Below, piece after piece: positions 45,804 to 54,512 of a stretch of 61,460 bases of DNA. A program made the translations under genes and the position numbers. The notes under the pieces are model-generated. The model did no database searches and was not told the origin of the DNA. It saw only the letters and a program-made list of their open reading frames with translations. Location of the stretch: the NCBI GenBank assembly GCA_020724365.1, contig DYHD01000004.1, positions 5,418 through 66,877 on the forward strand, read 5' to 3'. Each line of letters begins with the position of its first letter. Position 1 is the first letter of the stretch. The stretch comes from Thermodesulfovibrio yellowstonii. GTDB taxonomy: Bacteria; Nitrospirota; Thermodesulfovibrionia; Thermodesulfovibrionales; Dissulfurispiraceae.

Positions 45804-48194
45804 CTATATCCTCAACGATGATTGCAGGTCATTTATAACGGCTTTTAATCTGCCGTCAAATTTCATATTGATTTCATTATAATCGCCGCCGAAAAGCTTT
45901 ACCCTGACAGGATTATCAAATATCTTTTCAGCCTCTACAGGCTCGCGCTTCTGAATATTTGCTATAAAATACTTTCTGAATTTATGCAGGATTCTGATTT
46001 GCTCATCGGTGAATGGATAAGTTTTTAGATAGCTTTCAAAGCCTCTTTCTATCCGCTGGGCAAGAGTTGGAATAGGTTTTATCTTTAATGCGTGAAGTAT
46101 AAAATCCCAGATTGAGCCCTGCCTGAAATCGTAAATCTTTTGAAGTTGCCCTTCATCAAGATATACTTCTGGATTTTTCACCCAGTCTCTTAAAGTATCT
46201 AATTCATTGTCCTGCGGCTGATATTCAGGGTTTTCCTTCGCCTTGTTTTTGATATCTATTATCTCTGTTTTCTCTGTTCTTTCCAGTTCCTTTTCAAAAA
46301 TATCCTGCGCCTTATCAATGGGTATATTGTCTATAACTCTGATTCTATCGCCATGCAGCCATACACGCTGAATCATGTGGGCGGGATCAGGGTTATCAAT
46401 GAGAAAATATTGTCCTTTAGGGTCTTCGCCTTTTTGCCCTCCGCCGCCTCCGCCCTGAGAATCGGTTACCTCTTTAATATTCGGCTTCGGAGTCCCCTTG
46501 CCATTGTCCTCCATCGCATTGCAAAGCCCTGTAAAGTCCAAAACCTTGAAACTGAATTTACCTGTTTTTGGGTCAAGCCGTGTGCCTCTGCCGAGCATCT
46601 GGATATATTTGCCGACTGATTTTGTCAGGACACAAAAGGCAATATATCTTACGCATGGGATGTCAACACCCGTGCCCATTATATCAACGGATACCGCAAC
46701 ATAAGGCTTGCGTTTTGGGTCTTTAAACCATTTTTTAAGGGTTATATTAAGGTCGTTGTTCTCTGAAATAATAGCCTCCGCATATCGTGGGCTTAATTCA
46801 TCTTCAGGTGTTTTAAAGGCTTTATTTACTGCCTTCGCAAGCATTGTGCAATGCGCCTGAGATGCGCCAAATAAAATAACCTTTTCGCCGTATTCAGTAT
46901 TTTTTCTTATCTCCTCCGCAACTCTCAGGCAAGTCTCTTCTGTGATGTATTTTCTGTTAAGCTGTTCAAGCATCAACTTCTTTTCATTGTCCAACTCAAT
47001 CTTAGAGCGGGTATCAGGGTCAAGGACATAGTTGAACTCAACACCTTCTGTTTTTGCAAGTTTGGTGAGTTCCGTTTCTACGGATAGAACTGAATACGGG
47101 GCAAGAAAGGCTTCAGCAATTCCACGGGAAAGGTCAAATTGATAATCAGACTCGCCTGTTTCACAGCCAAAGAGCTTGTAAGTATCAAGTATTGCAAGGT
47201 CTTCTTCTGATATGTCTTTGCCTTCTTTAGCTATCGCCTTTCTGGGTGTAGCAGTCAAGCCTATGCGGGGACAGAGGAAATGGTCAAATATCAGTTTCCT
47301 GTTTATATTAATAGAGCGGTGGCATTCATCAACTATCAGAAGGTCGTAAAAAGTAGAAGGTATATCCTGATAAATATTTTCAAGGGTATCTATGACTACG
47401 ATGTGAATGCTGGCATGTTTATGCTGTCTAACATTGCTTGATGTAATGCGGACTGCTGAAAATTCATTGCTTATAAGGTGAAAACCATCGTTTAAAGACT
47501 GTTCTGCAAGCATGATTCTATCAACGACAAACAATACCCTTCGAGCCATATTGTGTTGTAAAAGCGCCTTAACAAAAGCAACCATTGTCCGTGTCTTGCC
47601 GAGTCCTGTTGCCATCTGAACAAGCATTCGTTGTTTGCTTTCACGATATTTGTTCAAAAGAGTTTCAATGCATTCAAGCTGGAAATACATCTCTTTACCG
47701 CACGACGGATTAAACCCTCCGGCTATACTTTTGTCTATAAGTATTTGACGCTCAAGGTTTTTATTTTTTTCCTGTTCAATCATAAGCATTATATCTTCAA
47801 GCGGCATGAAATCTGATGTAGAACGAAACTCTCCGCCATCCAATCCTTTCCATGCAGTGTCATAAAAGAGGATTCTTTCAGGAGAACAGGCATATAGAAA
47901 ACGAGGCTTTAGGACAGCTGCATAAAGAGTACGAAGTTTTGTTAAGGCTTTTTTCTCGTCTTCAAGTTTATTTTCAAATACAGCTACTATATTTCCGCTT
48001 AAATCTGTGAGCGTAATATCAGGCTTGATGCTTTTTCTGCCGTCAAACATCTTTTGATGTTCCTGGCTTAAAGCATACTCCTGCTGATAAAGCAAGGTAT
48101 CTCCCCGCTTCCAGCCAAGCTGCCGCAGCCTTTCAATTACTTTTAAATCTGTTGATGTCGCCTCGTTGGTTTTGGGCTTAGTTACCTTAATCAT
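45804..48194 (-). CDS. hsdR: Type I restriction enzyme subunit R (second system)
   Basis: A 796-residue motor and nuclease. The nuclease region holds KPDITLTDLSGNIVAVFENK. The SF2 motifs are ATGLGKT (about 196), the DECH box (about 290), TATPRK and MLGRGTRLD. A glycine- and lysine-rich hinge (GGGGGGQKGEDPKG) precedes the C-terminal EcoEI-like domain. Its first codons (KPKTNEATSTDLKVIERL) are repeated as non-functional tags at several places to the right. It is the first gene of the operon hsdR, hsdMS, OLD and overlaps the broken hicA gene by 8 nt. Confidence 0.92.
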   Translation of the reverse strand: MIKVTKPKTNEATSTDLKVIERLRQLGWKRGDTLLYQQEYALSQEHQKMFDGRKSIKPDITLTDLSGNIVAVFENKLEDEKKALTKLRTLYAAVLKPRFLYACSPERILFYDTAWKGLDGGEFRSTSDFMPLEDIMLMIEQEKNKNLERQILIDKSIAGGFNPSCGKEMYFQLECIETLLNKYRESKQRMLVQMATGLGKTRTMVAFVKALLQHNMARRVLFVVDRIMLAEQSLNDGFHLISNEFSAVRITSSNVRQHKHASIHIVVIDTLENIYQDIPSTFYDLLIVDECHRSININRKLIFDHFLCPRIGLTATPRKAIAKEGKDISEEDLAILDTYKLFGCETGESDYQFDLSRGIAEAFLAPYSVLSVETELTKLAKTEGVEFNYVLDPDTRSKIELDNEKKLMLEQLNRKYITEETCLRVAEEIRKNTEYGEKVILFGASQAHCTMLAKAVNKAFKTPEDELSPRYAEAIISENNDLNITLKKWFKDPKRKPYVAVSVDIMGTGVDIPCVRYIAFCVLTKSVGKYIQMLGRGTRLDPKTGKFSFKVLDFTGLCNAMEDNGKGTPKPNIKEVTDSQGGGGGGQKGEDPKGQYFLIDNPDPAHMIQRVWLHGDRIRVIDNIPIDKAQDIFEKELERTEKTEIIDIKNKAKENPEYQPQDNELDTLRDWVKNPEVYLDEGQLQKIYDFRQGSIWDFILHALKIKPIPTLAQRIERGFESYLKTYPFTDEQIRILHKFRKYFIANIQKREPVEAEKIFDNPVRVKLFGGDYNEINMKFDGRLKAVINDLQSSLRI

Positions 48195-48427
48195 TCAGCA
48201 TCCTTATAAACTCATCTTTAGTTAGCCCTGCCTGTTCCAATATAGCAAGCAGCGTTCCTCTGGGAATTTCGTTTCTGTCAGGAACTATGACAAGACGGGT
48301 CTTAATCTCATCTGTCTTTAAAAGAGCAAGATGGCTTCTTTTTCCTCTTTTTGGCGCATTTTGGAAGCCTATCCTCTGCAATATCCTTTATTACCTGCTT
48401 TAACGAGACTACAGGCAATTTAGGCAT
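48187..48427 (-). pseudogene. HicA toxin gene, frameshifted
   Basis: From ATG at 48427 it reads MPKLPVVSLKQVIK, typical of HicA. One extra base in AAAGG at about 48394 then shifts the frame, and the rest of the toxin continues in the next frame as LQRIGFQNAPKRGKRSH, then IPRGTLLAILEQAGLTKDEF. The catalytic His (SH) region remains. Either the gene is dead or the assembly has a one-base insertion here. It overlaps the hicB end, as intact hicBA operons do. Confidence 0.8.
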
Positions 48428-48659
48428 AGGTTATTTCAAGGTGAGAGGTGAATTTTTCTTTGCTCGTGAGGCTTTCTTCTATGTCTTCCATCATTCCGAG
48501 CGCCTCTGCGTTTTCAATATATAACTCAACAGCCTCCTTAAGGTTCGATGTTGCCTCAGATATACTGCCCCCACAGCTTGCCACCCCTAATTCAGAGCAT
48601 TTAGAGACATATCCCTCTTTTTCTTTCCAGACCACTACAGTAAAATCAAAAGTTCTCAT
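48420..48659 (-). CDS. HicB antitoxin
   Basis: A 79-residue antitoxin with the partial RNase H-like HicB fold (VVWKEKEGYVSKCSELGVAS, then GGSISEATSNLKEAVELYIE). GGGGTG lies upstream of the ATG at 48659; a longer frame from 48683 is less likely. The paired toxin gene downstream is frameshifted. Confidence 0.88.
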   Translation of the reverse strand: MRTFDFTVVVWKEKEGYVSKCSELGVASCGGSISEATSNLKEAVELYIENAEALGMMEDIEESLTSKEKFTSHLEITYA

Positions 48660-48739
48660 AACACACCCCCGCTTTAAGCTCAAAGCTTATGCTGTTATCC
48701 ATTGTATTAAAAACAACTGTTTTGTTTCAATGTTATTTC

Positions 48740-48952
48740 TCATTCTTCCCCCCGCTTCCAACCAAGCTGCCGCAGCCTTTCAATTACTTTTAAATCTGTT
48801 GATGTCGCCTCATTGGTTTTGGGCATATCACCGATATTCCAATAAAGAATAACCATCTCCTGATTGATGGTAGCAGCAACCTTTTTCCTTGCCTGTTCAA
48901 TAAGATGCGAGATTCTATAAAAAATATCTTTGCCTTTTTCAATCTTAGCCAT
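48740..48952 (-). pseudogene. Chimera of a DUF1016 (YhcG) start and an hsdR 5' tag
   Basis: Residues 1-41 (ISHLIEQARKKVAATINQEM, VILYWNIG) match the N-terminus of DUF1016/YhcG-family predicted nucleases. From MPKTNEATSTDLKVIERLRQ onwards the sequence is the first 27 residues of the second HsdR, then it stops. The 75-bp tag 48750-48824 differs from 48103-48177 at two positions. It is a junction of two truncated genes, not a real 70-residue protein. Confidence 0.8.
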
Positions 48953-48974
48953 CTATTTCTATTGTCCTCCCGCC

Positions 48975-49070
48975 TCATCCCGCTCTAAACGAGCCTTCGG
49001 CCAGCCTGTCTTCCGCAGGCCAGTTGGATCTGAACTCTATGTTTTGCGATTTAAGCGATTTTAAAGGCAT
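48975..49070 (-). pseudogene. AlbA_2 5' fragment (tag)
   Basis: ATG at 49070 begins MPLKSLKSQNIEFRSNW. The AlbA_2 similarity ends there and PAEDRLAEGSFRAG follows to a stop. The tail segment (GCTCGTTTAGAGCGGGATGA on the minus strand) also follows the copy at 49690-49720. Confidence 0.7.
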
Positions 49071-49088
49071 ATTTCATGTTCTTACAAC

Positions 49089-49415
49089 CTATAAATTGTA
49101 TATTCTTCTTAAAATGGATTTGATGGTTTCTGGCTCTGATTCAGCCAAAGCGCCCAATTTTCTGATGACATATTTCTTATCTATTGTTGCCTGTTTGCCA
49201 AGCCTGATATACGATTCTACAAGAAGACCGGAATTCTTCCACTCAATGATTTTATAATCGGTATCAGTTGCATATTCTTGTGCGGTTATTCTTGCAACGA
49301 GAATATCTTGATCGCCTGAATCATAGAGAACAATGGCGGGTCTTTTAGAAATTCCTTGCAAATCGGTATATGGGAAACCTATAAGAACAACATCGCCGAA
49401 GTTATAGGTTGTCAT
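49089..49415 (-). CDS. MazF/PemK-like toxin
   Basis: A 108-residue protein of the CcdB/MazF barrel family. FGDVVLIGFPYTDLQGISKR, then RPAIVLYDSGDQDILVARIT is the family core, in which the Arg-Pro-Ala and Thr positions belong to the RNase active site. The ATG at 49415 overlaps the antitoxin stop by 14 nt. A longer frame from 49436 is possible. Confidence 0.85.
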   Translation of the reverse strand: MTTYNFGDVVLIGFPYTDLQGISKRPAIVLYDSGDQDILVARITAQEYATDTDYKIIEWKNSGLLVESYIRLGKQATIDKKYVIRKLGALAESEPETIKSILRRIYNL

Positions 49416-49605
49416 AGATGGCATCCTTTGCGTCATAGCCGCTCATGAATTCAGCCACAGTAAAATTGCGCCATGCCTCCTCCTCATCCTCCAAAAGCAG
49501 CATAACCCGTATCTTTGATTCTCCGGTCAGAATATTCTTGATTTTTTCAGGCACCGACAAATGCCCATCCGGCAATAACTCTGCCATATATTCATAAGCT
49601 CTCAT
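49402..49605 (-). CDS. Antitoxin of the MazF-like toxin
   Basis: A 67-residue protein. The N-terminal part ELLPDGHLSVPEKIK looks like a short DNA-binding swapped-hairpin segment, followed by an acidic tail (EDEEEAWRNFTVAEFMSGYD). AAAGGAGTC precedes the ATG. The size, order and overlap with the toxin define a type II module. Confidence 0.75.
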   Translation of the reverse strand: MRAYEYMAELLPDGHLSVPEKIKNILTGESKIRVMLLLEDEEEAWRNFTVAEFMSGYDAKDAIYDNL

Positions 49606-49637
49606 ATTTTGACTCCTTTAAAATCTCTGTTTACATT

Positions 49638-49844
49638 TTACCAATATCCGAAGCGCGATTTCAGCTTATAATTCCCTACTGCCTCATCCCGCTCTAAACG
49701 AGCCTTTGGCCGGTTGGATTTGAACTCCATATTTTGCGATTCAAGTGATTTTAAAGACTTAGTTCTTTTCTCTTTTCTCAAAAGCCTCGCTGCCTTCTTT
49801 CTTTTGCTTTGCTCATCTCTCTCCGCTCTGTAATTTTGCCTCAA
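49638..49844 (-). pseudogene. AlbA_2 5' fragment with flanking repeat sequence
   Basis: The frame contains SLKSLESQNMEFKSN, the AlbA_2 start, preceded by a lysine- and arginine-rich stretch that is untranslated upstream sequence elsewhere, and followed by RPKARLERDEA. It shares both flanks with the fragments at 38757 and 48975. It is not likely to be a real gene. Confidence 0.65.
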
Positions 49845-49904
49845 AATCTGAGCCGGGAGTTCAGGGTTGTGTTGTCAATGGCAAAGGAATAAGTAATTAA
49901 TCCT

Positions 49905-51527
49905 TCAAAATGGATACGCATCTACTGTCTCGTCTACCCTGTCTTTTTGAAGATTATAAATAAAACCAAAGTAATTACCTTTTAATGACTTAACAAATTT
50001 TTTTATGTAAGACTTATCAATATGTTCGTCATAGATTTTTTCCTTGTGACTTTTATGTAAGCCTTGTATTGCAACAGCAGAGTTTCTCTTTTGCTCATCA
50101 TTAAGAGATAACGTCTTAATATAATTAATAATTTGTTCTATGTCGTCAGTATCGCCTTCCCTGCCTAATATCAATCTTTTTTGGCATTCAGTGAGATAAT
50201 GCTTCGTCTTTATTTTCCGGATCTGACGAACAAATTTTATATCGCCTTTCTTGAGCAACTGCCTGATAGTATCAAATAGGATTAATTCCTGCCATTCATA
50301 TAAGTTCTTCTTTTTATCACGCAGAAACTCGACTATTTTCTTTAAAATGAAATTTTTGTTATTTGTATCATACTGGGCTGCTGCTTGAAAGAACCAACAG
50401 AACTTACTCGTCATGTGCGGTCTGTTTTCCAGCATATTAAAGAAGTCTATGCAAATATTTTTAACAACTGCCTTCTCAACCATTTGAAATTTCATTAAAT
50501 CAATAACGTGAGAAATACAAAAGTTCATATATCGCTCATTGAAGGCAATACTATCGTCTTTAGCAAGGTCGTAGATTTCAAATAAGCTATCATAGACAAG
50601 TCTTATTCCACCCTCCTTTTTAGACTTAAAAGCATTATCAATTAAATTTAGTGAGCTTTTTTTGGGGTCAATTACTTTTTTTAATGATTCTTTATCCTGT
50701 GTCTCATATATTTTTGTTTTCTTAGCGTTTAAATTTAATTTCAATTCTCTTAATTCTTTAACTAAATCAATCAGCGCAAGTTTCAAGTCATGCTTATTCT
50801 TAGCAAAAAGCCTTATATCATCCATATATCTGAAATATATTATTTTCCTATTCTCTCTCATTTTCTTATCAACAGGATAAAGATAAATATCTGCAAGTAT
50901 TCTGGATGCGTCAGGTCCTTGTGGTAAAGAAAAATTCTTGATATTATCAGTTTGAGACCATTTGCAAAGTAAGTTATTTATTAAGAAATTTACCGCGTTA
51001 GAATAGCTGTCTGAAGTATTCAGCAATAAAAGGCGTTCCTTTAGCACATCATGGCAAATATGTTCAAAGAAAGATGCTATATCTGACGTTAAAAGATAAT
51101 TATAGCTCTTGCAAAGTTGTATTGTTCTTTCTTCAAAGGCAAGCCAATGGTCAATATGCCTTTTTTGATCTTTTGAAAACTTATCCTTAAACTTATTAAA
51201 ACTGTAACTAATATCCTTAGGAATCTTTCGATATACTTTAAAGCCTATATACTTAACAACACTTTGATAAACTACCAAATCTTTAAGAAGAGGGCGTGCA
51301 CACGGCCTTAAAATAAAATTTGATTTGGGATAATCTATAAATAAAAGCTTTTGTGCATTGTATGTAGCTAACTCTGTTGAAATATCTTCAACGAAAAGTT
51401 TCTTTATCTCTGGTTTCTTGAAATCCTCAAACCTCAGCGGATCAATAATAAAATCATCTCCAGTTCGCTGATTCTTAATAACTTCATTTAATGCATTACC
51501 TATGTCTAATTCCTTTATCCAACTCAT
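49905..51527 (-). CDS. Reverse transcriptase of the defence-associated (DRT/Abi-like) type
   Basis: A 540-residue protein. The RT palm motifs are SDIASFFEHI with D149 (motif A), LPQG at 201-204 (motif B) and YMDD at 234-237 (motif C). The region after about 300 is a long helical domain without a maturase (X) or HNH domain, so it is not a group II intron protein. No msr/msd retron structure was recognised next to it. This layout fits the abortive-infection and unknown-group RTs (AbiA, AbiK, DRT). The exact class cannot be set by eye. It stands alone between toxin-antitoxin modules. Confidence 0.88.
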   Translation of the reverse strand: MSWIKELDIGNALNEVIKNQRTGDDFIIDPLRFEDFKKPEIKKLFVEDISTELATYNAQKLLFIDYPKSNFILRPCARPLLKDLVVYQSVVKYIGFKVYRKIPKDISYSFNKFKDKFSKDQKRHIDHWLAFEERTIQLCKSYNYLLTSDIASFFEHICHDVLKERLLLLNTSDSYSNAVNFLINNLLCKWSQTDNIKNFSLPQGPDASRILADIYLYPVDKKMRENRKIIYFRYMDDIRLFAKNKHDLKLALIDLVKELRELKLNLNAKKTKIYETQDKESLKKVIDPKKSSLNLIDNAFKSKKEGGIRLVYDSLFEIYDLAKDDSIAFNERYMNFCISHVIDLMKFQMVEKAVVKNICIDFFNMLENRPHMTSKFCWFFQAAAQYDTNNKNFILKKIVEFLRDKKKNLYEWQELILFDTIRQLLKKGDIKFVRQIRKIKTKHYLTECQKRLILGREGDTDDIEQIINYIKTLSLNDEQKRNSAVAIQGLHKSHKEKIYDEHIDKSYIKKFVKSLKGNYFGFIYNLQKDRVDETVDAYPF

Positions 51528-51567
51528 AGTATTTTCTGGCTATTTACCTACCTCCATCACAACCATC

Positions 51568-51605
51568 ACTCATTCCCTCTGTGGTCAATGACTTTGACGG
51601 CAAAA
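51568..51605 (-). pseudogene. Fragment of a DNA methyltransferase 3' end (copy 2)
   Basis: FAVKVIDHRGNE is encoded and then stops. 31 bp are identical to part of 52221-52358. The fragment begins directly after the stop of the MazF-like gene at 51608. Confidence 0.65.
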
Positions 51606-51607
51606 TT

Positions 51608-51961
51608 TTATTTTAGTCCGAATGTCGTCTTTAGAGCATCATCAATCATATGTATATCTGATAAGGCGCCGATAGTTCGTTCTATTTCAAGAAATCTTAT
51701 GGTTGCCAGATTGTCTGTCATTATTATTGAATCCGTAAGTAATCCTGCTTTTTTGCCTTCGTCTGAATCCTTGTTTATACGAATACGGCTGGGATGTCCT
51801 TCGCGTAAAAGATTGCTCGTAATCATAGCAACAATCACCTGCTCCAAGCCTGTATTTAAGGCGTCAGATTGCACAACCAATGCAGGACGGCGTTTTGCAG
51901 TAATAAGATCGGAGTTCGGAAACAAGACCAATACAACTGTTCCCTTTTTATATTTTGTCAT
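51608..51961 (-). CDS. MazF/PemK-family toxin (second)
   Basis: A 117-residue endoribonuclease-type toxin. KKGTVVLVLFPNSDL, KRRPALVVQSDALN and the VIVAMITSN segment with its catalytic Thr/Ser are typical. GGAG lies before the ATG at 51961, which overlaps the antitoxin by 14 nt. A longer frame from 51997 exists but lies within the antitoxin gene. Confidence 0.9.
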   Translation of the reverse strand: MTKYKKGTVVLVLFPNSDLITAKRRPALVVQSDALNTGLEQVIVAMITSNLLREGHPSRIRINKDSDEGKKAGLLTDSIIMTDNLATIRFLEIERTIGALSDIHMIDDALKTTFGLK

Positions 51962-52181
51962 AAAGCTCCATCCCTTCTGCGTTCCAATCGTCTTCAAAAG
52001 ACCGCAGTCTGTTCTTCAGGTCTTGAGCTTCTTCTTTAGTTATCCCCTTTGCCTGAAGGTCAATTGCTCCTGCTTCTTCTGAGTTTAAGAAGGTTATAAT
52101 TATATCGCTTTCCTTCAAGTGAGGCTTTTCATATAATTCAATCTGTCCGTTTTTATAATGTCCTTTAACTGTTTTCAACAT
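51948..52181 (-). CDS. Antitoxin of the second MazF-like toxin
   Basis: A 77-residue protein starting MLKTVKGHYKNGQIELYEKP. The N-terminal strand-rich part resembles the small DUF104/AbrB-like antitoxins found beside MazF genes. The C-terminal half is acidic and helical (LKNRLRSFEDDWNAEGME). AGGAAGGAGGG precedes the ATG. Matching methyltransferase fragments flank the pair on both sides. Confidence 0.8.
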   Translation of the reverse strand: MLKTVKGHYKNGQIELYEKPHLKESDIIITFLNSEEAGAIDLQAKGITKEEAQDLKNRLRSFEDDWNAEGMELYDKI

Positions 52182-52220
52182 CTTTTGCCCTCCTTCCTAT
52201 AGTTAATCCTCCAAATCTCC

Positions 52221-52358
52221 TTACCCTATCTCCCTTACCGTCATCACCTCATTCCCTCTGTGGTCAATGACTTTGACGGCGATGCGGTTTTCTTTGCCTA
52301 ATTTAAAGGGCAAAGAGCGAGTGCTGGTGAGGAGTTCAAATTTCTCTTCGTTCTTCAT
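52221..52358 (-). pseudogene. 3' fragment of a site-specific DNA methyltransferase (copy 1)
   Basis: The frame from 52358 encodes LLTSTRSLPFKLGKENRIAV, then KVIDHRGNEVMTV and a stop. This resembles the C-terminus of Mod-type adenine methyltransferases. It overlaps the 3' end of the DUF262 gene in another frame. The 5' end of a related methyltransferase survives at 55300-55497. Confidence 0.6.
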
Positions 52359-54321
52359 ATTCAATTATCCAGTCATCTGCTGTAATTTCTATTGACTCTA
52401 AAGCCTGAAAGCAAAAACTTTGAATACTTTTGGCAGACATATTAACTTCTATAAATGTATCATTTTTCAGTTTACGCACTGCCCGAAATCTATTTTTATC
52501 TCGTCCAATAAATCTTGGAAACTGTTGCATAATCTGCTCAAATTTATCAGGCTCTAAATCAGCAATTGTATTCATTGTTTGTTCAAGAACATCACGCCAT
52601 GTTTGAACACTAAAGCTTTGCCCAAGAATCAATAATTTTTGGGGGCTCGTCCACGTAACATCGCCTTTATCTCTTTCAGTAGTAGTTTCATCCCCAAAAT
52701 AATGCCAGATGGAGATGGCAATCTCTGAAAGGCGTTGAGAGCGTTCCTCTATGTCTTCCTTTTTCCACGAGGATTTATCTTTAAAATATTTGTTTATTTC
52801 AAGATGACTATTGCCTAATCGCTCTCGTTTGCTTTCAAAATCATCATTTGAAAGTTCAGGATTATATGCTGTTAAAGTGAGATTTCCGATAGTATGCAAT
52901 AACAGTTCATGAGTTATCTCCCAGTCGTCACCCAAATTATTTTGCCAATACTCAGTTAAAGTTTGCGGCATTATATGCTCTATTGAAAGGCTTTCAAAAG
53001 AAACTTGCTCTTTATGTCCATAGTATTCTTCAAGTGATTCAAGGATTAATCTGGTCTTAATGGCACGGTCTCCAGCCCCATATAATTTTGCATCTATTAA
53101 TCTTGCCTTGAATTCTGCATCTTTTGGATAGCCCTTTGTCTGAAGCTCTTTCTTTAGACCCTCCAATAATGTGTTGAATCTTATGTTTGTTATATTGCGA
53201 TAAAGTATCGGGAAAATCTTGTTTAAGCCGTGTGTTGGGACATTGCATACAAAACGGCGGATCAAAAAGTTTTCTATTATTTGTAAGATATCAGCAAACT
53301 CCGCGGCAGAAATCTTACGCTGGCTGTAATCATCATAGCAGTTAAGCAGAAATGGATATGCTGTATTGACTTCAAAACGGTTAAGGCGAGTCAATAATTT
53401 ACGGATTTCAATCTCAGCTTCTTTTTCAGGATATAGAAGTCTTTCATAGTAGCCGGAAAACTTTAACAAATCTTTGAGATAATCTATAGCATTTCCTTGT
53501 TTTACGATGTCTTTAAGTGAAAAATAAACATCTGTTTGCTTTACCACTTTGCCATCTCTCATGAGATAGTGGCGTATAAACTCTGTCAGATAATCGCCAA
53601 GCGACTCTTGCATAGACTTCCAATATCTTGAATAAATGCTTTCTTGTTCATCTACATGAATTCTCATAAAAAAGTAATTGCGAATCAAATCTGCCTGTGT
53701 AAGAGGTCTGCCTTTAGCATTGAGACTCTCAAAGACAAGATGAGGGTTATCATCAGGGTCAAGGACTATGCTTACTAAGGACAAATTGTTGGTAATAGTC
53801 TTCTTCAATATTTGAATGTTTATACTGGTCTGCCGGAATTTTTTTTCAAAAAACTGATAGGCGCTAAGTATTTGACCATCTAGCACTGGAGTATCAAAGG
53901 CGATAATACCACGGAATGAATCCCTATCAATTTGTGTTGGTTGGAATTTATAGTAATCAGAATCTTTTTTATATTGATTGACCAGCAAGGTATTGTGAAT
54001 TTCTTCTGATAGTTCAGGTTGTCCTGATTGCTTTGCCTTGTCTCTTAAAAGGGCTAATAAGATAAAAATCGTGGTTAGACGCTGCTGCCCATCAATAAGC
54101 AGATATTTGGCCACACCTTCAGGAACTGAAATCGTAGGCATTGTGACTATAGAGCCGATAAAATGAGAGCGATTATCGCCTATTTCGGAGAGTTCAACAA
54201 TATCATCCCACAATATCTTCCATTCTTCCTTTGTCCAACTATATGAGCGTTGAAAAAGAGGAACAACATACTGTTTTGTCCCTTCAATAATCGGCTGTAG
54301 TCTTGTTTCAGATGCTTTCAT
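52336..54321 (-). CDS. DUF262/DUF1524 protein (GmrSD-like nuclease)
   Basis: A 661-residue protein. The ParB-like DUF262 domain has VPLFQRSYSW and LLIDGQQRLTTIF. The C-terminal DUF1524 HNH-type domain has LSIEHIMPQ, then HTIGNLTLTAYN. This architecture is that of GmrSD type IV restriction enzymes and BrxU, which cut modified phage DNA after nucleotide-dependent activation. GGGAGA lies 9 nt before the ATG at 54321. It appears to be a single-gene defence unit. Fragments of hsdR and of the methyltransferase border it. Confidence 0.88.
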   Translation of the reverse strand: MKASETRLQPIIEGTKQYVVPLFQRSYSWTKEEWKILWDDIVELSEIGDNRSHFIGSIVTMPTISVPEGVAKYLLIDGQQRLTTIFILLALLRDKAKQSGQPELSEEIHNTLLVNQYKKDSDYYKFQPTQIDRDSFRGIIAFDTPVLDGQILSAYQFFEKKFRQTSINIQILKKTITNNLSLVSIVLDPDDNPHLVFESLNAKGRPLTQADLIRNYFFMRIHVDEQESIYSRYWKSMQESLGDYLTEFIRHYLMRDGKVVKQTDVYFSLKDIVKQGNAIDYLKDLLKFSGYYERLLYPEKEAEIEIRKLLTRLNRFEVNTAYPFLLNCYDDYSQRKISAAEFADILQIIENFLIRRFVCNVPTHGLNKIFPILYRNITNIRFNTLLEGLKKELQTKGYPKDAEFKARLIDAKLYGAGDRAIKTRLILESLEEYYGHKEQVSFESLSIEHIMPQTLTEYWQNNLGDDWEITHELLLHTIGNLTLTAYNPELSNDDFESKRERLGNSHLEINKYFKDKSSWKKEDIEERSQRLSEIAISIWHYFGDETTTERDKGDVTWTSPQKLLILGQSFSVQTWRDVLEQTMNTIADLEPDKFEQIMQQFPRFIGRDKNRFRAVRKLKNDTFIEVNMSAKSIQSFCFQALESIEITADDWIIEYEERREI

Positions 54322-54409
54322 TGTTTGCAATCTCCCTCTGTGTCACGGAAGGCTGGAGACTTTCAATAACCTTTAAATCAGTATCTGTCGCCTCATTGGT
54401 TTTGGGCAT
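54308..54409 (-). pseudogene. hsdR 5' tag upstream of the DUF262 gene
   Basis: From ATG at 54409 it encodes MPKTNEATDTDLKVIE, the start of the second HsdR. It then diverges into sequence that carries the ribosome-binding site of the DUF262 gene. The similarity is about 45 bp long. Confidence 0.75.
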
Positions 54410-54411
54410 GA

Positions 54412-54483
54412 TTATTTGAATGCCTCGCCTTTTTGGAGCTTGTCTATAAGGAATTGAATATCGTATTCATTGAGTTTAGTCAT
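54412..54483 (-). pseudogene. Short 5' gene fragment
   Basis: A 23-codon frame (MTKLNEYDIQFLIDKLQKGE, then AFK) ends right before the hsdR tag. It looks like the beginning of a larger helicase- or methylase-type gene cut off after about 20 codons. The parent gene is uncertain. Confidence 0.4.
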
Positions 54484-54512
54484 CTTCCCATCTCTTTTAT
54501 TTAACTTCTCTG

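Noticed and set aside
49905..51527. Group II intron or retron
   Set aside because: No maturase or HNH domain, no recognisable domain V RNA and no msr/msd-like inverted repeat next to the RT gene.
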